64,000 bases of DNA, from the NCBI GenBank assembly GCA_035476575.1, contig DATILL010000065.1, positions 1 through 64,000 of the forward strand, read 5' to 3'. Position 1 is the stretch's first letter; the number at the start of each line of letters is the position of its first letter. Below are positions 8,201 to 17,291 of the stretch, one piece after another. A program made the position numbers and the translations under genes. The DNA comes from DATILL01 sp035476575. Its GTDB lineage: Bacteria; Actinomycetota; Actinomycetes; Mycobacteriales; JACQDL01. Under the pieces are notes generated by a model that searched no databases, was not told the DNA's origin, and was given only the letters and a program-made list of their open reading frames with translations.

Positions 8201-9940
8201 GTGCTCGAGGAGATGCGCATCCGTGGCCTCGGTGTGATCGACGACGCCACGCTCGAGCTCGGGCCGGGCCTGACCGTCGTGACCGGAGAGACCGGTGCCG
8301 GCAAGACGATGGTCATCACCGGCCTGCACCTGCTCTTCGGTGGCCGGGCCGACGCCGCCCGGGTCCGCGTCGGTGCCGGGCAGGCTCTGGTCGAGGGCCG
8401 CCTGCGGCTGCCCGACCGCTCCCCGGCGCTCGCCAGGCTGGCCGAGGTCGGCGCCGAGCCGGACGACGACGGCGCGTACATCGCGTCCCGCACGGTCTCC
8501 GAGCAGGGCCGGTCCCGGGCGTACGTGGGGGGCCGGTCGGTGCCGGTCGGGCTGCTTGCCGAGCTCGCCGACGGGCTGCTCGCCGTACACGGGCAGTCCG
8601 ACCAGCTCAGGCTGCTCCGGCCAGCCGAGCAGCGGGGCGCGCTGGACCGGTACGCGGGTGAGCCGGTGACCGCGTTGGTGGCCGGCCACAAGGTGGCGTA
8701 CGCACGCTGGCGGGAGCTCGCCGCCCGCTACGACGACCGGGTGGCCCGCGCCCGTGAGCTCGCCCAGGAGGCCGACCTGCTCCGGCAGGGCCTGGCCGAG
8801 ATCGCGGCAGTCGACCCGCGGCCGGGCGAGGACGTCGAGCTGGCCGCCGAGGCGGACCGCCTCGCGCACGCCGACGCGCTGCGGCTGGCCGCGCAGATCG
8901 CGCACGACGTCCTGGTTGGTGACCCGACGGCCGGGCACGACGCGGTGGACGTCGCCGCACTGCTCGGCGCTGCCCGGCACGCGCTCGACGGCGCGGCGGC
9001 CAACGATCCGGCGTTGGCCGGCCCGGCCGCCCGGCTGACCGAGGCGGCGTACCAGCTCACCGATGTCGCCGCCGAGCTGTCGAGCTACGTGGCCGGGCTG
9101 GACGCCGACCCAGGCCGGCTCGCCGAGGTGGAGCAGCGCCGTTCCGAGCTGCTCCGGCTGACCCGCAGGTACGCCGACGATGTGGCCGGCGTGCTGGCCT
9201 GGGGCCGCGAGGCCGACGCCCGCCTGGCCGCCCTGGACACCTCCGAGGAGGCACTGGCCAGGCTGGCCGAGGAACGCGACCAGATGGCGGCCGAGCTGGC
9301 CGGGATCACCGCCAAGCTGTCCGCCGCCCGCCGGGAGGCGGCCGCCCGGTTCGGTACGGCGGTCACGGCCGAGCTGGCCGGCCTGGCCATGCCGCAGGCC
9401 GCGGTACGGGTACGGCTCAGCGACCGGCCGGTCGGCCCGGACGGCGCCGACGAGGTCGAGCTGCTGCTGCGGGCACACCCTGACGCACCGGCCCTGCCGC
9501 TGGGCAAGGGCGCCTCCGGCGGTGAGCTGTCCCGGGTGATGCTCGCTGTGGAGGTGGTCTTCGCCGGTGCCGACCCGGTCCCCGTGCTGGTCTTCGACGA
9601 GGTCGACGCCGGGGTGGGCGGCCGGGCCGCCGTCGAGGTCGGTCGCCGGCTGGCCCGGCTTGCCACCGATCATCAGGTGCTCGTGGTCACCCACCTGGCC
9701 CAGGTCGCCGGCTACGCTGACGCGCACCTCGTTGTGGACAAGGCCGGCGAGCGCGGCGTCACCCGCAGCGACGTCCGGCTGGTCGACCAGCCAGGCCGGG
9801 TGCGGGAGCTGGCCCGGATGCTGGCCGGTGACATGGTGGACGCGAGCGACCAGGCCAGCCAGCTTCTCGTGGCCGCGAGCCGTGACAAGCAGGCGGACCA
9901 GCGGCGGACCGGGAGCCGGCCCAGGCCGGGCGGGACGTGA
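8201..9940 (+). CDS. recN: DNA repair protein RecN
   Basis: An SMC-like ATPase of 579 residues used in double-strand-break repair. Walker A GETGAGKT is at residues about 29-36. The coiled-coil arms span about 150-400, with the C-terminal ABC signature GASGGELSRVM and Walker B VLVFDEVDAGVGG. GTG at 8201 gives the usual N-terminus (LEEMRIRGLGVIDD); an ATG 30 bases earlier is in frame but extends beyond the family start. It starts 4 bases after nadK, so the two are co-transcribed. Confidence 0.95.
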   Translation: MLEEMRIRGLGVIDDATLELGPGLTVVTGETGAGKTMVITGLHLLFGGRADAARVRVGAGQALVEGRLRLPDRSPALARLAEVGAEPDDDGAYIASRTVSEQGRSRAYVGGRSVPVGLLAELADGLLAVHGQSDQLRLLRPAEQRGALDRYAGEPVTALVAGHKVAYARWRELAARYDDRVARARELAQEADLLRQGLAEIAAVDPRPGEDVELAAEADRLAHADALRLAAQIAHDVLVGDPTAGHDAVDVAALLGAARHALDGAAANDPALAGPAARLTEAAYQLTDVAAELSSYVAGLDADPGRLAEVEQRRSELLRLTRRYADDVAGVLAWGREADARLAALDTSEEALARLAEERDQMAAELAGITAKLSAARREAAARFGTAVTAELAGLAMPQAAVRVRLSDRPVGPDGADEVELLLRAHPDAPALPLGKGASGGELSRVMLAVEVVFAGADPVPVLVFDEVDAGVGGRAAVEVGRRLARLATDHQVLVVTHLAQVAGYADAHLVVDKAGERGVTRSDVRLVDQPGRVRELARMLAGDMVDASDQASQLLVAASRDKQADQRRTGSRPRPGGT

Positions 9941-10290
9941 CGCCGGGCCCGGCGTGCCCTGCCGGCGCCTCACCGCCGGTGGCTGCTGGACGGCTCCAGC
10001 GCGCCGGACGTCAGGCGAGAATAAAAAGTCGACATGTCGTCGTAGTGGTTCGTTGACTTGACGACACGGCTGACCTGGCTGCCCCCCGGCCCTACATCAG
10101 GGAGCACGACCCGGTCCTGATCGGCGTGGCCAGCAACGCCGACGCGGCGTTCCCCGACATCGCCCGACAGGCGCCCCACACGCCGTCCGGGCAGCAGTGT
10201 CGGGTGCTGTCCGGACGGCGTGTTACCGTGAACTCCCGTGGATCGCCGCCTCCGGCGCCGCGCGACACGCGATCACGGGAGCCCTCCTTG
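9941..10290 (+). other. Intergenic region recN-pyrG
   Basis: No gene is supported in these 350 bases. An AT-rich patch at 10020-10062 contains the palindrome cgacatgtcg and a TTGACT element, which could be a promoter. A long hairpin (annotated separately) ends 68 bases before the pyrG start. An in-frame extension of pyrG reads through the hairpin but has no family support. Confidence 0.6.
10178..10223 (+). terminator. Long hairpin before pyrG (terminator or attenuator)
   Basis: A 13-base perfect stem (acacgccgtccgg and its complement) continues through one G-U pair into a further 5-base stem (cagca/tgctg), closing an 8-base loop. The total stem is about 19 base pairs. No T run follows. It could end recN transcripts or control entry into pyrG. 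Confidence 0.6.
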
Positions 10291-12096
10291 GTGCAGTCGG
10301 TTCGTACGCCCAAGCATGTCTTCGTCACCGGCGGCGTCGCCTCCTCCCTCGGCAAGGGGCTGACAGCGAGCAGCCTGGGCAGCCTGCTCAAGGCCCGCGG
10401 GCTGCGGGTCACCATGCAGAAGCTCGACCCGTACCTCAACGTCGACCCCGGCACGATGAACCCGTTCCAGCATGGCGAGGTGTTCGTCACCGACGACGGC
10501 GCCGAGACCGATCTTGACATCGGCCACTACGAGCGCTTCCTGGACACCAGGCTGGACAGCTCGGCCAACGTCACCACCGGCCAGATCTACTCCAGCGTGA
10601 TCGCCAAGGAGCGGCGCGGGGAGTACCTCGGCGACACCGTGCAGGTCATCCCGCACATCACGAACGAGATTAAGGAACGGATCCGGGCGATGGCCAGCAC
10701 GGGCGTCGACGTGGTGATCACCGAGATCGGCGGCACGGTCGGTGACATCGAGTCGCAGCCGTTCCTGGAGGCGGCCCGGCAGGTCCGGCACGACGTCGGG
10801 CGAGAGCACGTCTTCTTCCTGCACGTGTCGCTGGTGCCCTACCTGGCACCCTCCGGCGAGCTGAAGACCAAGCCGACCCAGCACTCGGTGGCCGCGCTGC
10901 GCAGCATCGGCATCCAGCCCGACGCCGTGGTCTGCCGGTCCGACCGGGAGATCCCGGAAGGGCTGAAGCGCAAGATCTCGCTGATGTGCGATGTCGAGCC
11001 GGACGGCGTGGTGTCCGCGGTGGATGCGCCGAGCATCTACGACATCCCGAAGGTGCTGCACAGCGAGGGCCTGGACGCCTACGTCGTCCGGCGGCTCGGC
11101 CTGCCCTTCCGCGATGTGGACTGGACGGTCTGGGGCGACCTGCTGGACCGGGTGCACCGGCCGAAGCACACCGTCACGATCGCGTTGGTCGGCAAGTACG
11201 TCGACCTGCCGGATGCGTACCTGTCGGTGACCGAGGCGCTGCGGGCCGGCGGGTTCGCGCACCGGGCCCGGGTGGAGATCCGGTGGGTGACCTCTGACGA
11301 CTGCGCCACGCCCGCCGGGGTGGACAAGGCACTGTCCGGTGTGGACGGCGTGCTGATCCCCGGTGGGTTCGGGGTGCGCGGCATCGAGGGCAAGCTCGGC
11401 GCCGCGAGCTACGCCCGGCGCCGCCAGATCCCGGCCCTGGGGCTGTGCCTCGGCCTGCAGTGCATGGTGATCGAGGCCGCCCGGGAGCTGGCCGACCTCA
11501 CCGGGGCCAACTCCACCGAGTTCGACCCGGACACGCCGCACCCGGTGATCGCCACCATGGCCGACCAGGTCGACGTGGTGGCGGGGGAGCGGGACATGGG
11601 CGGCACCATGCGGCTCGGCGCCTACCCGGCCACGCTACGGCCCGGGTCGCTGGCCGCGGAGTGCTACGGCTCGGTCGAGGTGTCCGAGCGTCACCGGCAC
11701 CGCTACGAGGTGAGCAACTCCTACCGGGAGCGGCTGGAGCTGGCCGGGCTGGTGTTCTCCGGTACCTCGCCGGACGGGCGGCTGGTGGAGTTCGTCGAGC
11801 TGCCCCGAGAGGTGCACCCGTTCTACGTCGGCACCCAGGCGCACCCGGAGCTGAAGTCACGGCCGACCCGGCCGCACCCGCTGTTCCGGGCGTTCGCCAG
11901 GGCCGCGCTGGCCTACTCCGAGGCGGCCCGGCTGCCAGTGGAGATCCCGGAGGACGCGCCGGGCACCGCGGGGACCGGGTCGGTCCACGCTGCTCGCGCT
12001 TCGGCCGAGCCCGGCCCGAGGGAGCCTGCCTCGGCTGACCGGGCGGTGCCCGGCCTCCGGCCGTCGACGGCGGGTGCCGCCCTGCAACGCGCATGA
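10291..12096 (+). CDS. pyrG: CTP synthase
   Basis: An enzyme of 601 residues that makes CTP from UTP, ATP and glutamine. The N-terminal synthetase domain starts with KHVFVTGGVASSLGKGL. The C-terminal class I glutamine amidotransferase domain has the nucleophile Cys in LGLCLGLQCMV and the His in AHPELKSRP. GTG at 10291 (VQSVRTPKHVF) fits the family. The last roughly 50 residues are a Pro/Ala/Ser-rich extension beyond the usual end. The stop overlaps the next ATG. Confidence 0.95.
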   Translation: MQSVRTPKHVFVTGGVASSLGKGLTASSLGSLLKARGLRVTMQKLDPYLNVDPGTMNPFQHGEVFVTDDGAETDLDIGHYERFLDTRLDSSANVTTGQIYSSVIAKERRGEYLGDTVQVIPHITNEIKERIRAMASTGVDVVITEIGGTVGDIESQPFLEAARQVRHDVGREHVFFLHVSLVPYLAPSGELKTKPTQHSVAALRSIGIQPDAVVCRSDREIPEGLKRKISLMCDVEPDGVVSAVDAPSIYDIPKVLHSEGLDAYVVRRLGLPFRDVDWTVWGDLLDRVHRPKHTVTIALVGKYVDLPDAYLSVTEALRAGGFAHRARVEIRWVTSDDCATPAGVDKALSGVDGVLIPGGFGVRGIEGKLGAASYARRRQIPALGLCLGLQCMVIEAARELADLTGANSTEFDPDTPHPVIATMADQVDVVAGERDMGGTMRLGAYPATLRPGSLAAECYGSVEVSERHRHRYEVSNSYRERLELAGLVFSGTSPDGRLVEFVELPREVHPFYVGTQAHPELKSRPTRPHPLFRAFARAALAYSEAARLPVEIPEDAPGTAGTGSVHAARASAEPGPREPASADRAVPGLRPSTAGAALQRA

Positions 12097-12704
12097 CATC
12101 GTCGGCGTACTCCGTTGCGGCATCCCGCGAGATCTACCGCGGTCGGGTGCTCGCGCTGCGCGCGGACGAGGTGCGGATGCCAGATGGGACGCGTGCGGTC
12201 CGCGAGGTCGTGGAGAACCTCGGCGCTGTCGCGGTGGCGGCGGTGGACGAGGCCGACCGGGTGGTGCTGATCCGGCAGTACCGCCACCCGGTCCGCCGGC
12301 ACCTGTGGGAGCTGCCGGCCGGGCTGCTCGACGTGGCCGGCGAGCCCGCGGTGCGGACCGCCGCCCGCGAGCTCTACGAGGAGGCGCACCTCGCGGCGGA
12401 CCGGTGGGACCTGCTGCTCGACCTGAACCCGTCGCCGGGGTTCACCGACGAGGCGGTCCGGGTCTTCCTGGCCCGTGGCCTGTCCGATGTGGACGGTGAC
12501 CGGTTTGCCGCCGAGCACGAGGAGGCCGACCTGCTGGTCCAGCGGGTCGCGCTGGACGACGCCGTACGCCGGGTGCTGGCCGGTGAGATCACCAACGCGA
12601 TCGCGGTGGCCGGTATCCTTGCCACGGTCCGGGTCCGTGACCTCGGCTGGGTGGGCCTACGTGCGGTGGACGCGCCCTGGCCCGACCGTCCCGCTCACCG
12701 GTAA
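12093..12704 (+). CDS. Nudix hydrolase, ADP-ribose pyrophosphatase type
   Basis: A 203-residue protein resembling ADP-ribose diphosphatases. The Nudix helix is visible as AGEPAVRTAARELYEEAHL with the metal-binding RELxEE core; the usual Gly after EEA is His here. The flanking segments VVLIRQYRHPVRRHLWELPAG and PSPGFTDE match ADPRases. Coupled to pyrG by an ATGA overlap, as in mycobacteria (Rv1699-Rv1700). Confidence 0.9.
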   Translation: MTSSAYSVAASREIYRGRVLALRADEVRMPDGTRAVREVVENLGAVAVAAVDEADRVVLIRQYRHPVRRHLWELPAGLLDVAGEPAVRTAARELYEEAHLAADRWDLLLDLNPSPGFTDEAVRVFLARGLSDVDGDRFAAEHEEADLLVQRVALDDAVRRVLAGEITNAIAVAGILATVRVRDLGWVGLRAVDAPWPDRPAHR

Positions 12705-12788
12705 CAGCACGGCCATAGACTCGGGCTCACCGGCTGGCGGCCGGCGGCACCGGGAGCCGGGCGGATGTCGAGAGAAGGATGACAGGGC

Positions 12789-13916
12789 GTGAAGGTAGGC
12801 ATTCCTCGTGAGGTGAAGACACACGAGTACCGCGTCGCGATCACACCGGCCGGCGCGCACGAGCTGGTCGGCGCCGGCCATCAGGTCCTCGTCGAGAAGG
12901 AGGCCGGTGTCGGCTCGTCGATACCGGACGGGGACTACGTCGCCGCGGGCGCGACGATCCTGGGCAGCGCCGACGACGTATGGGCCGAGGCGGAGCTGGT
13001 GCTGAAGGTCAAGGAGCCGGTCACCGAGGAGTACGGCCGGATGCGCCGCGGCCAGGTGCTCTTCACCTACCTGCACCTGGCCGCCTCGCGGGAGTGCACC
13101 GAGGCGATCCTCGGCTCCGGCATCGACGCGGTGGCATACGAGACCGTCCAGCTGCCGGACCGCTCGCTACCGCTGCTGGCCCCGATGTCGGAGGTGGCCG
13201 GGCGGCTGGCCGCGCAGGTCGGCGCGTACCATCTGATGCGGCCTGGTGGCGGTCGCGGCATCCTCATGGGCGGCGTGTCCGGCGTGTACGCCGCGAAGGT
13301 CGTCGTCATCGGTGCTGGAGTGTCCGGCATGAACGCCGCGGCGATCGCGCTGGGCATGCAGGCGGAGGTCCTGCTGCTGGACCGCGACATCGACAAGCTG
13401 CGCGCCGCCGACCGGATATACCAGGGTCACCTGCAGACCGTGGCCAGCAACGCCTACGAGATCGAGAAGGCGTGCCTCGACGCCGACCTGGTGATCGGCG
13501 CGGTGCTGGTACCTGGCGCCAAGGCTCCCCGGCTGGTCAGCAACGACCTGGTACGCCGGATGAGATCGGGAAGTGTCCTGGTCGACATATCGACTGATCA
13601 AGGTGGCTGCTTCGAGGACTCCCGGCCCACCACGCACGCCGAGCCGACCTACCCGGTGCATGGCTCGCTGTTCTACTGCGTGACGAACATGCCCGGCGCC
13701 GTGCCGCACACCTCGACGTACGCGCTGACCAACGTCACGCTGCCGTACGCGATGGACCTGGCCAACAAGGGCCTGCGCCGGGCCGCCGCTGACGACCCGG
13801 CACTGGCCCTCGGGGTGAACGCGACCGCTGGCGCGCTGGTGTACCCGCCGGTCGCCGAGGCACACGGCATGACCGTCCGCTCGCTGGCCGAGGCGCTGGC
13901 CGAGGCGTCGTCCTGA
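12789..13916 (+). CDS. ald: Alanine dehydrogenase
   Basis: An NAD-dependent enzyme of 375 residues converting L-alanine to pyruvate and ammonia. The N-terminus (MKVGIPREVKTHEYRVAITP) is diagnostic; substrate residues are in LKVKEP and FTYLHLAA, and the NAD-binding Rossmann motif is VIGAGVSGMNAAAIALG. The GTG start has AGAAGGA 10 bases upstream. Its length matches the family. It is inserted here between the Nudix gene and xerD, which are adjacent in mycobacteria. Confidence 0.95.
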   Translation: MKVGIPREVKTHEYRVAITPAGAHELVGAGHQVLVEKEAGVGSSIPDGDYVAAGATILGSADDVWAEAELVLKVKEPVTEEYGRMRRGQVLFTYLHLAASRECTEAILGSGIDAVAYETVQLPDRSLPLLAPMSEVAGRLAAQVGAYHLMRPGGGRGILMGGVSGVYAAKVVVIGAGVSGMNAAAIALGMQAEVLLLDRDIDKLRAADRIYQGHLQTVASNAYEIEKACLDADLVIGAVLVPGAKAPRLVSNDLVRRMRSGSVLVDISTDQGGCFEDSRPTTHAEPTYPVHGSLFYCVTNMPGAVPHTSTYALTNVTLPYAMDLANKGLRRAAADDPALALGVNATAGALVYPPVAEAHGMTVRSLAEALAEASS

Positions 13917-13942
13917 CCGCTGCGCCGCGGGATCTCGGCGGG

Positions 13943-14848
13943 GTGGTTGCGGCGTACCTCGACCATCTCGCGGTGGAGCGTGGGCTGGCCAGCAACACGC
14001 TGCTCAGCTACCGCCGTGACCTGCGGCGCTATGCCGACTACCTGTCCGGCCAGGGGCTGGCTGCGCTCGGCGAGGTGTCGGAGCGCGAGGTGTCGGCGTT
14101 CCTTGGCTGGCTGCGGGAGGGCGACGCCGACCATCCGCCACTGTCGGCCTCGTCGGCTGCCCGGACGGTGGTCGCGGTCCGGGGCCTGCACCGGTTCGCC
14201 GCCCGGGAGGGGCTGGTGGCCGGCGACCCGGCGCATGCCGTCCGGCCGCCTGCCCCGGCCCGCCGGCTGCCCAAGGCGCTGCCCGTTGACCAGGTCGAAC
14301 GGCTGCTGGCCGCGGCGAGCGCGCCGCAGACGCCGTTGGCGCTGCGTGACCGGGCACTGCTGGAGCTGCTGTACGGCACCGGAGCACGGATCTCCGAGGC
14401 GGTCGGCCTGGCCGTGGACGATCTCGACCGGGAGACGACCACGGTGCTGCTGTCCGGGAAGGGGGGCAGGCAGCGGCTGGTGCCGGTCGGCGGGTACGCG
14501 CTGCGCGCGGTCGAGGACTATCTGGTGCGGTCCCGGCCCGCGCTGGCGGCCGCCGGGCGCGGCACGCCGGCGCTGTTCCTCAACTCCCGGGGCGGTCCGC
14601 TGTCCCGGCAGAGCGCGTGGGCGATCCTGCGAGCAGCGGCCCGCCGGGCTGGGCTGGACGCCGAGGTGTCGCCGCACACGCTGCGACACTCCTTCGCTAC
14701 CCACCTGCTCGACGGCGGAGCCGACGTCCGGGTGGTGCAGGAGCTGCTCGGGCACGCGTCGGTCACCACCACCCAGGTCTACACGCTGGTCACCGTGGAC
14801 CGGCTGCGCGAGGTCTACGCCACCGCACATCCGCGCGCCCGGCGTTGA
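13943..14848 (+). CDS. xerD: Tyrosine recombinase XerD
   Basis: A 301-residue recombinase that resolves chromosome dimers at dif with XerC. The N-terminal SAM-like core-binding domain covers residues 1-90. Catalytic residues lie in GTGARISEAVGL (Arg), HTLRHSFATHLL (His-x-x-Arg), LGHASVTTTQVYT (His and Tyr). GTG at 13943 is the first start that leaves a normal length, but no strong ribosome site is visible, so the start is uncertain. It lies in the core segregation cluster before parA-scpAB. Confidence 0.9.
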   Translation: MVAAYLDHLAVERGLASNTLLSYRRDLRRYADYLSGQGLAALGEVSEREVSAFLGWLREGDADHPPLSASSAARTVVAVRGLHRFAAREGLVAGDPAHAVRPPAPARRLPKALPVDQVERLLAAASAPQTPLALRDRALLELLYGTGARISEAVGLAVDDLDRETTTVLLSGKGGRQRLVPVGGYALRAVEDYLVRSRPALAAAGRGTPALFLNSRGGPLSRQSAWAILRAAARRAGLDAEVSPHTLRHSFATHLLDGGADVRVVQELLGHASVTTTQVYTLVTVDRLREVYATAHPRARR

Positions 14849-14918
14849 CCGCGCCGCCGCCCGGACCGCCGCCCGGACCGGTGCCGGGACCGGTGCCGGG
14901 AAGATCCTCGTAGCAAAA

Positions 14919-14978
14919 TCGGCCACTCTACGGCATGGCGACTTGTCTGTGCAGAAGGCCGATCCTAGAGTCGGCCGC
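14919..14978 (+). promoter_or_regulatory. Imperfect stem-loop and promoter region before parA
   Basis: The segments cggccactcta and tagagtcggccg are complementary except for one bulged base, enclosing about 37 bases. Downstream, an AT-rich stretch (cttaaacacta) directly precedes the parA ATG. The region also starts with short tandem copies of gccgggaccggt after xerD. Probably the parA promoter region; function of the stem is not known. Confidence 0.35.
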
Positions 14979-15024
14979 GCCAGAACGTCGTTGGCGTTAC
15001 GTCGACAGAAGGGCTTAAACACTA

Positions 15025-15975
15025 ATGTCTATGTCGACAAACACGTGGCACCCGGAGGAAGTGCTGCTTCCCCCGGGTCTGCCGGCCATGGATCCGGCCA
15101 TGGATGCGGACGCGGCCGGTGCCGACGACGGGCCGATGCTCAAGGCGATCGACCCGGCTGTCGCCAGGATCCGTCGCAAGATCCCTGAGCCGAGGCCGAT
15201 CTCCACCCATGGTCCGGCCAGGGTGATCGCGCTGTGCAACCAGAAGGGCGGGGTCGGCAAGACCACCTCGACCATCAACCTGGGCGCGGCGCTGGCGGAG
15301 CACGGCCGGCGGGTGCTGCTGGTGGACTTCGACCCGCAGGGTGCGCTGTCGGTCGGGCTCGGCATCCACCCGCACCAGTTGGACCGCACGGTCTACAACC
15401 TGCTGATGGAGCGCGGGGCCACGATCGACGACGTGCTGCTCAAGACGAACGTGCCGGGTATGGACCTGCTGCCGAGCAACATCGACCTGTCCGCGGCCGA
15501 GGTGCAGCTCGTCAGCGAGGTGGCCCGCGAGCAGACCCTGCAGCGGCTGCTGGAGCCGGTGCTCGACGACTACGACTTTGTGCTGATCGACTGCCAGCCG
15601 TCGCTCGGTCTCCTTACGGTGAACGCGCTGACCGCGGCGAACAGCGTGTTGATACCGCTGGAATGTGAGTTCTTCAGCTTACGGGGTGTGGCGCTGCTGA
15701 TCGACACCATCGAGAAAATCCGAGAGCGTCTTAACCCCAAGTTGAGCGTTGAAGGCATTCTCGCCACGATGTATGACGGTCGGACTGTTCATGGCCGTGA
15801 GGTCTTCGCCCGGGTCGTGGAAGCATTCGGGGACACCGTGTTCGACACGGTGATCACACGCACCGTACGGTTCCCGGAGACCACAGTCGCGGGTGAACCC
15901 ATCACAAGCTGGGCGCCGAGCTCCTCCGGAGCCAAGGCGTACCGGCACCTCGCCAAGGAGGTGCTCGCCCGATGA
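15025..15975 (+). CDS. ParA/Soj-like chromosome-partitioning ATPase
   Basis: A 316-residue MinD/ParA-type ATPase. The deviant Walker A is QKGGVGKTTSTINL (about 72-85), A' is LVDFDPQGALS and Walker B is FVLIDCQPSLGLL. The N-terminal roughly 65 residues are acidic and poorly conserved. It is the orthologue by position of Rv1708, next to scpA and scpB, distinct from the origin-proximal parA. It overlaps the following gene by 4 bases and that gene probably encodes its DNA-binding partner. Confidence 0.9.
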   Translation: MSMSTNTWHPEEVLLPPGLPAMDPAMDADAAGADDGPMLKAIDPAVARIRRKIPEPRPISTHGPARVIALCNQKGGVGKTTSTINLGAALAEHGRRVLLVDFDPQGALSVGLGIHPHQLDRTVYNLLMERGATIDDVLLKTNVPGMDLLPSNIDLSAAEVQLVSEVAREQTLQRLLEPVLDDYDFVLIDCQPSLGLLTVNALTAANSVLIPLECEFFSLRGVALLIDTIEKIRERLNPKLSVEGILATMYDGRTVHGREVFARVVEAFGDTVFDTVITRTVRFPETTVAGEPITSWAPSSSGAKAYRHLAKEVLAR

Positions 15976-16535
15976 GCCGGCGACCTAGCCTGCCCGGGGC
16001 GGCCGAGCTGTTCCGCGTCACTGGTGGTCCGGCGCCCGCCCCGGCGTCGGCCGCCCCGGCGCCCGCCGAGCTGGCGGGCGAGGCCGCCGCCCGGCCGGTG
16101 CCGTTCCCCGGGCCGCTGAAGACACCTCCGGACCGCGCGGCCTTCCATGCCGACGTGCAGCCGGCCCGGCCGGCCGCGACCTCGATGCGTTCGGTGCCGG
16201 AGGACGCCGAGGCCGCGGACGACGACGAGGGTCTTGCCGATCCGGCCGGGTCGCGCCGGTCCGGGACGGTCCGGCAGACCGGCTCGCGGCGGCGGATGCG
16301 ACCGGTCGGTGAACGGCGACCGAGTGGCCGGCAGCGGCACGAGGAGAAGATCACCGTCTACTGCTCGGCCGAGGAGCTGGTCGACCTGGAGCAGGCCCGG
16401 CTGGCACTGCGGGCAGAGCATGGCCTGGTGGTGGACCGGGGCCGGATCGTGCGTGAGGCGGTCGCGGTGGTGCTGGCGGACCTGGAGGCCAAGGGCGAGA
16501 GCTCGATCCTCGTCCGCCGGCTCCGCGAGTCCTGA
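15972..16535 (+). CDS. Hypothetical DNA-binding-like protein, ParA partner candidate
   Basis: A 187-residue protein. The first 120 residues are Pro/Ala-rich and then basic, with an Arg-rich stretch at about 95-117. The C-terminal 65 residues form a compact segment starting EEKITVYCSAEELVDLEQAR and including VDRGRIVREAVAVVLADLE. Its strand-helix-helix pattern fits a ribbon-helix-helix fold. An ATGA overlap ties it to parA, so a centromere-type DNA-binding partner of ParA is an inference from fold and operon. Confidence 0.7.
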   Translation: MSRRPSLPGAAELFRVTGGPAPAPASAAPAPAELAGEAAARPVPFPGPLKTPPDRAAFHADVQPARPAATSMRSVPEDAEAADDDEGLADPAGSRRSGTVRQTGSRRRMRPVGERRPSGRQRHEEKITVYCSAEELVDLEQARLALRAEHGLVVDRGRIVREAVAVVLADLEAKGESSILVRRLRES

Positions 16536-16538
16536 GCG

Positions 16539-17201
16539 GTGCTGCGCGCGCTTGCGCACCCGGTACTCTTCGCCGGGCTGCTGGTGGGGTTCCTGCTGTC
16601 GGTCACCGTGCACTACGCCGCGCAGGCCGCGGTGGACCGGGGCGCCGCCCGGAGGGTGTTCCGGGAGGTGCGGCGCAGGCCGGTCACAATCCTCGACCCT
16701 TTCGGGGCGGTCGCGGCTGCTCTGGTCGGCCCCGGTTGGGGTGTCAGCCGGACGCCGGTCGCGCGTGGGCGGGGCAACCGGCTGGCGGTGCTGCTGGCCG
16801 GGCCGGTCGCGGTGCTGCTGCTCGGTGGGGTGGCCGTTGGAGGCTATCTCGCCGTTGGCGGACCGCGCTTCCTGCTGGGACTGGAGGGTCCGGCCACCAT
16901 CATCCATGTTCTGCCGCTGCCGGCCGCGCAGAGCTTCCTGCTCGCGCTCGGTGTTGAGGCGCTGGGGGTCGCGGTGCTCAGCCTGGTCCCGCTGCCGCCG
17001 TTGACCGGATGGCAGATCCTCATGCTCTTCGCAGGTCGGGAGCTGGGCTGGCAGCGCGCCCGACACTACCTGGAGGAGCGGAACTTCGGCGTGCTCGCGC
17101 TGCTCGTCCTGCTCATCCTGCCGATCGGTGTCGGCGGTCCGATTCTGCTGGAGCTGGTCGACTGGGCGGTGGGGCTGCTGCTCGGCCTGGTCGGTTCATA
17201 G
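16539..17201 (+). CDS. M50-like membrane protein lacking protease residues
   Basis: A protein of 220 residues with about five hydrophobic segments (for example ALAHPVLFAGLLVGFLLSV, LAVLLAGPVAVLLLGGVAVG, FGVLALLVLLILPIGVGG). The layout resembles site-2-protease (M50) family proteins encoded at this locus in actinobacteria. The zinc motif HExxH is reduced to HYAAQ and the NPxxDG motif to PLPPLTG, so proteolysis is unlikely. GTG start directly after the preceding stop. It may be a membrane partner of the segregation genes; no role is established. Confidence 0.7.
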   Translation: MLRALAHPVLFAGLLVGFLLSVTVHYAAQAAVDRGAARRVFREVRRRPVTILDPFGAVAAALVGPGWGVSRTPVARGRGNRLAVLLAGPVAVLLLGGVAVGGYLAVGGPRFLLGLEGPATIIHVLPLPAAQSFLLALGVEALGVAVLSLVPLPPLTGWQILMLFAGRELGWQRARHYLEERNFGVLALLVLLILPIGVGGPILLELVDWAVGLLLGLVGS

Positions 17202-17291
17202 CCAAGTCGGCTAGCCGTTTTGGCGGTTCGACGATTTGTCGACAAGAGTCCCCCGCGCGGGGCAGGGTCGGGTGTGGGTTACGGTCTGTCC

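Noticed and set aside
10126..10290. N-terminal extension of CTP synthase
   Set aside because: The extension has no family match, runs through a hairpin, and the GTG at 10291 gives the normal N-terminus.
17236..17245. ttgtcgacaa palindrome before scpA as a LexA or ParB site
   Set aside because: It matches neither the actinobacterial SOS box nor parS; related but loose elements near 10026 and 19680 are not conserved enough to call a site.
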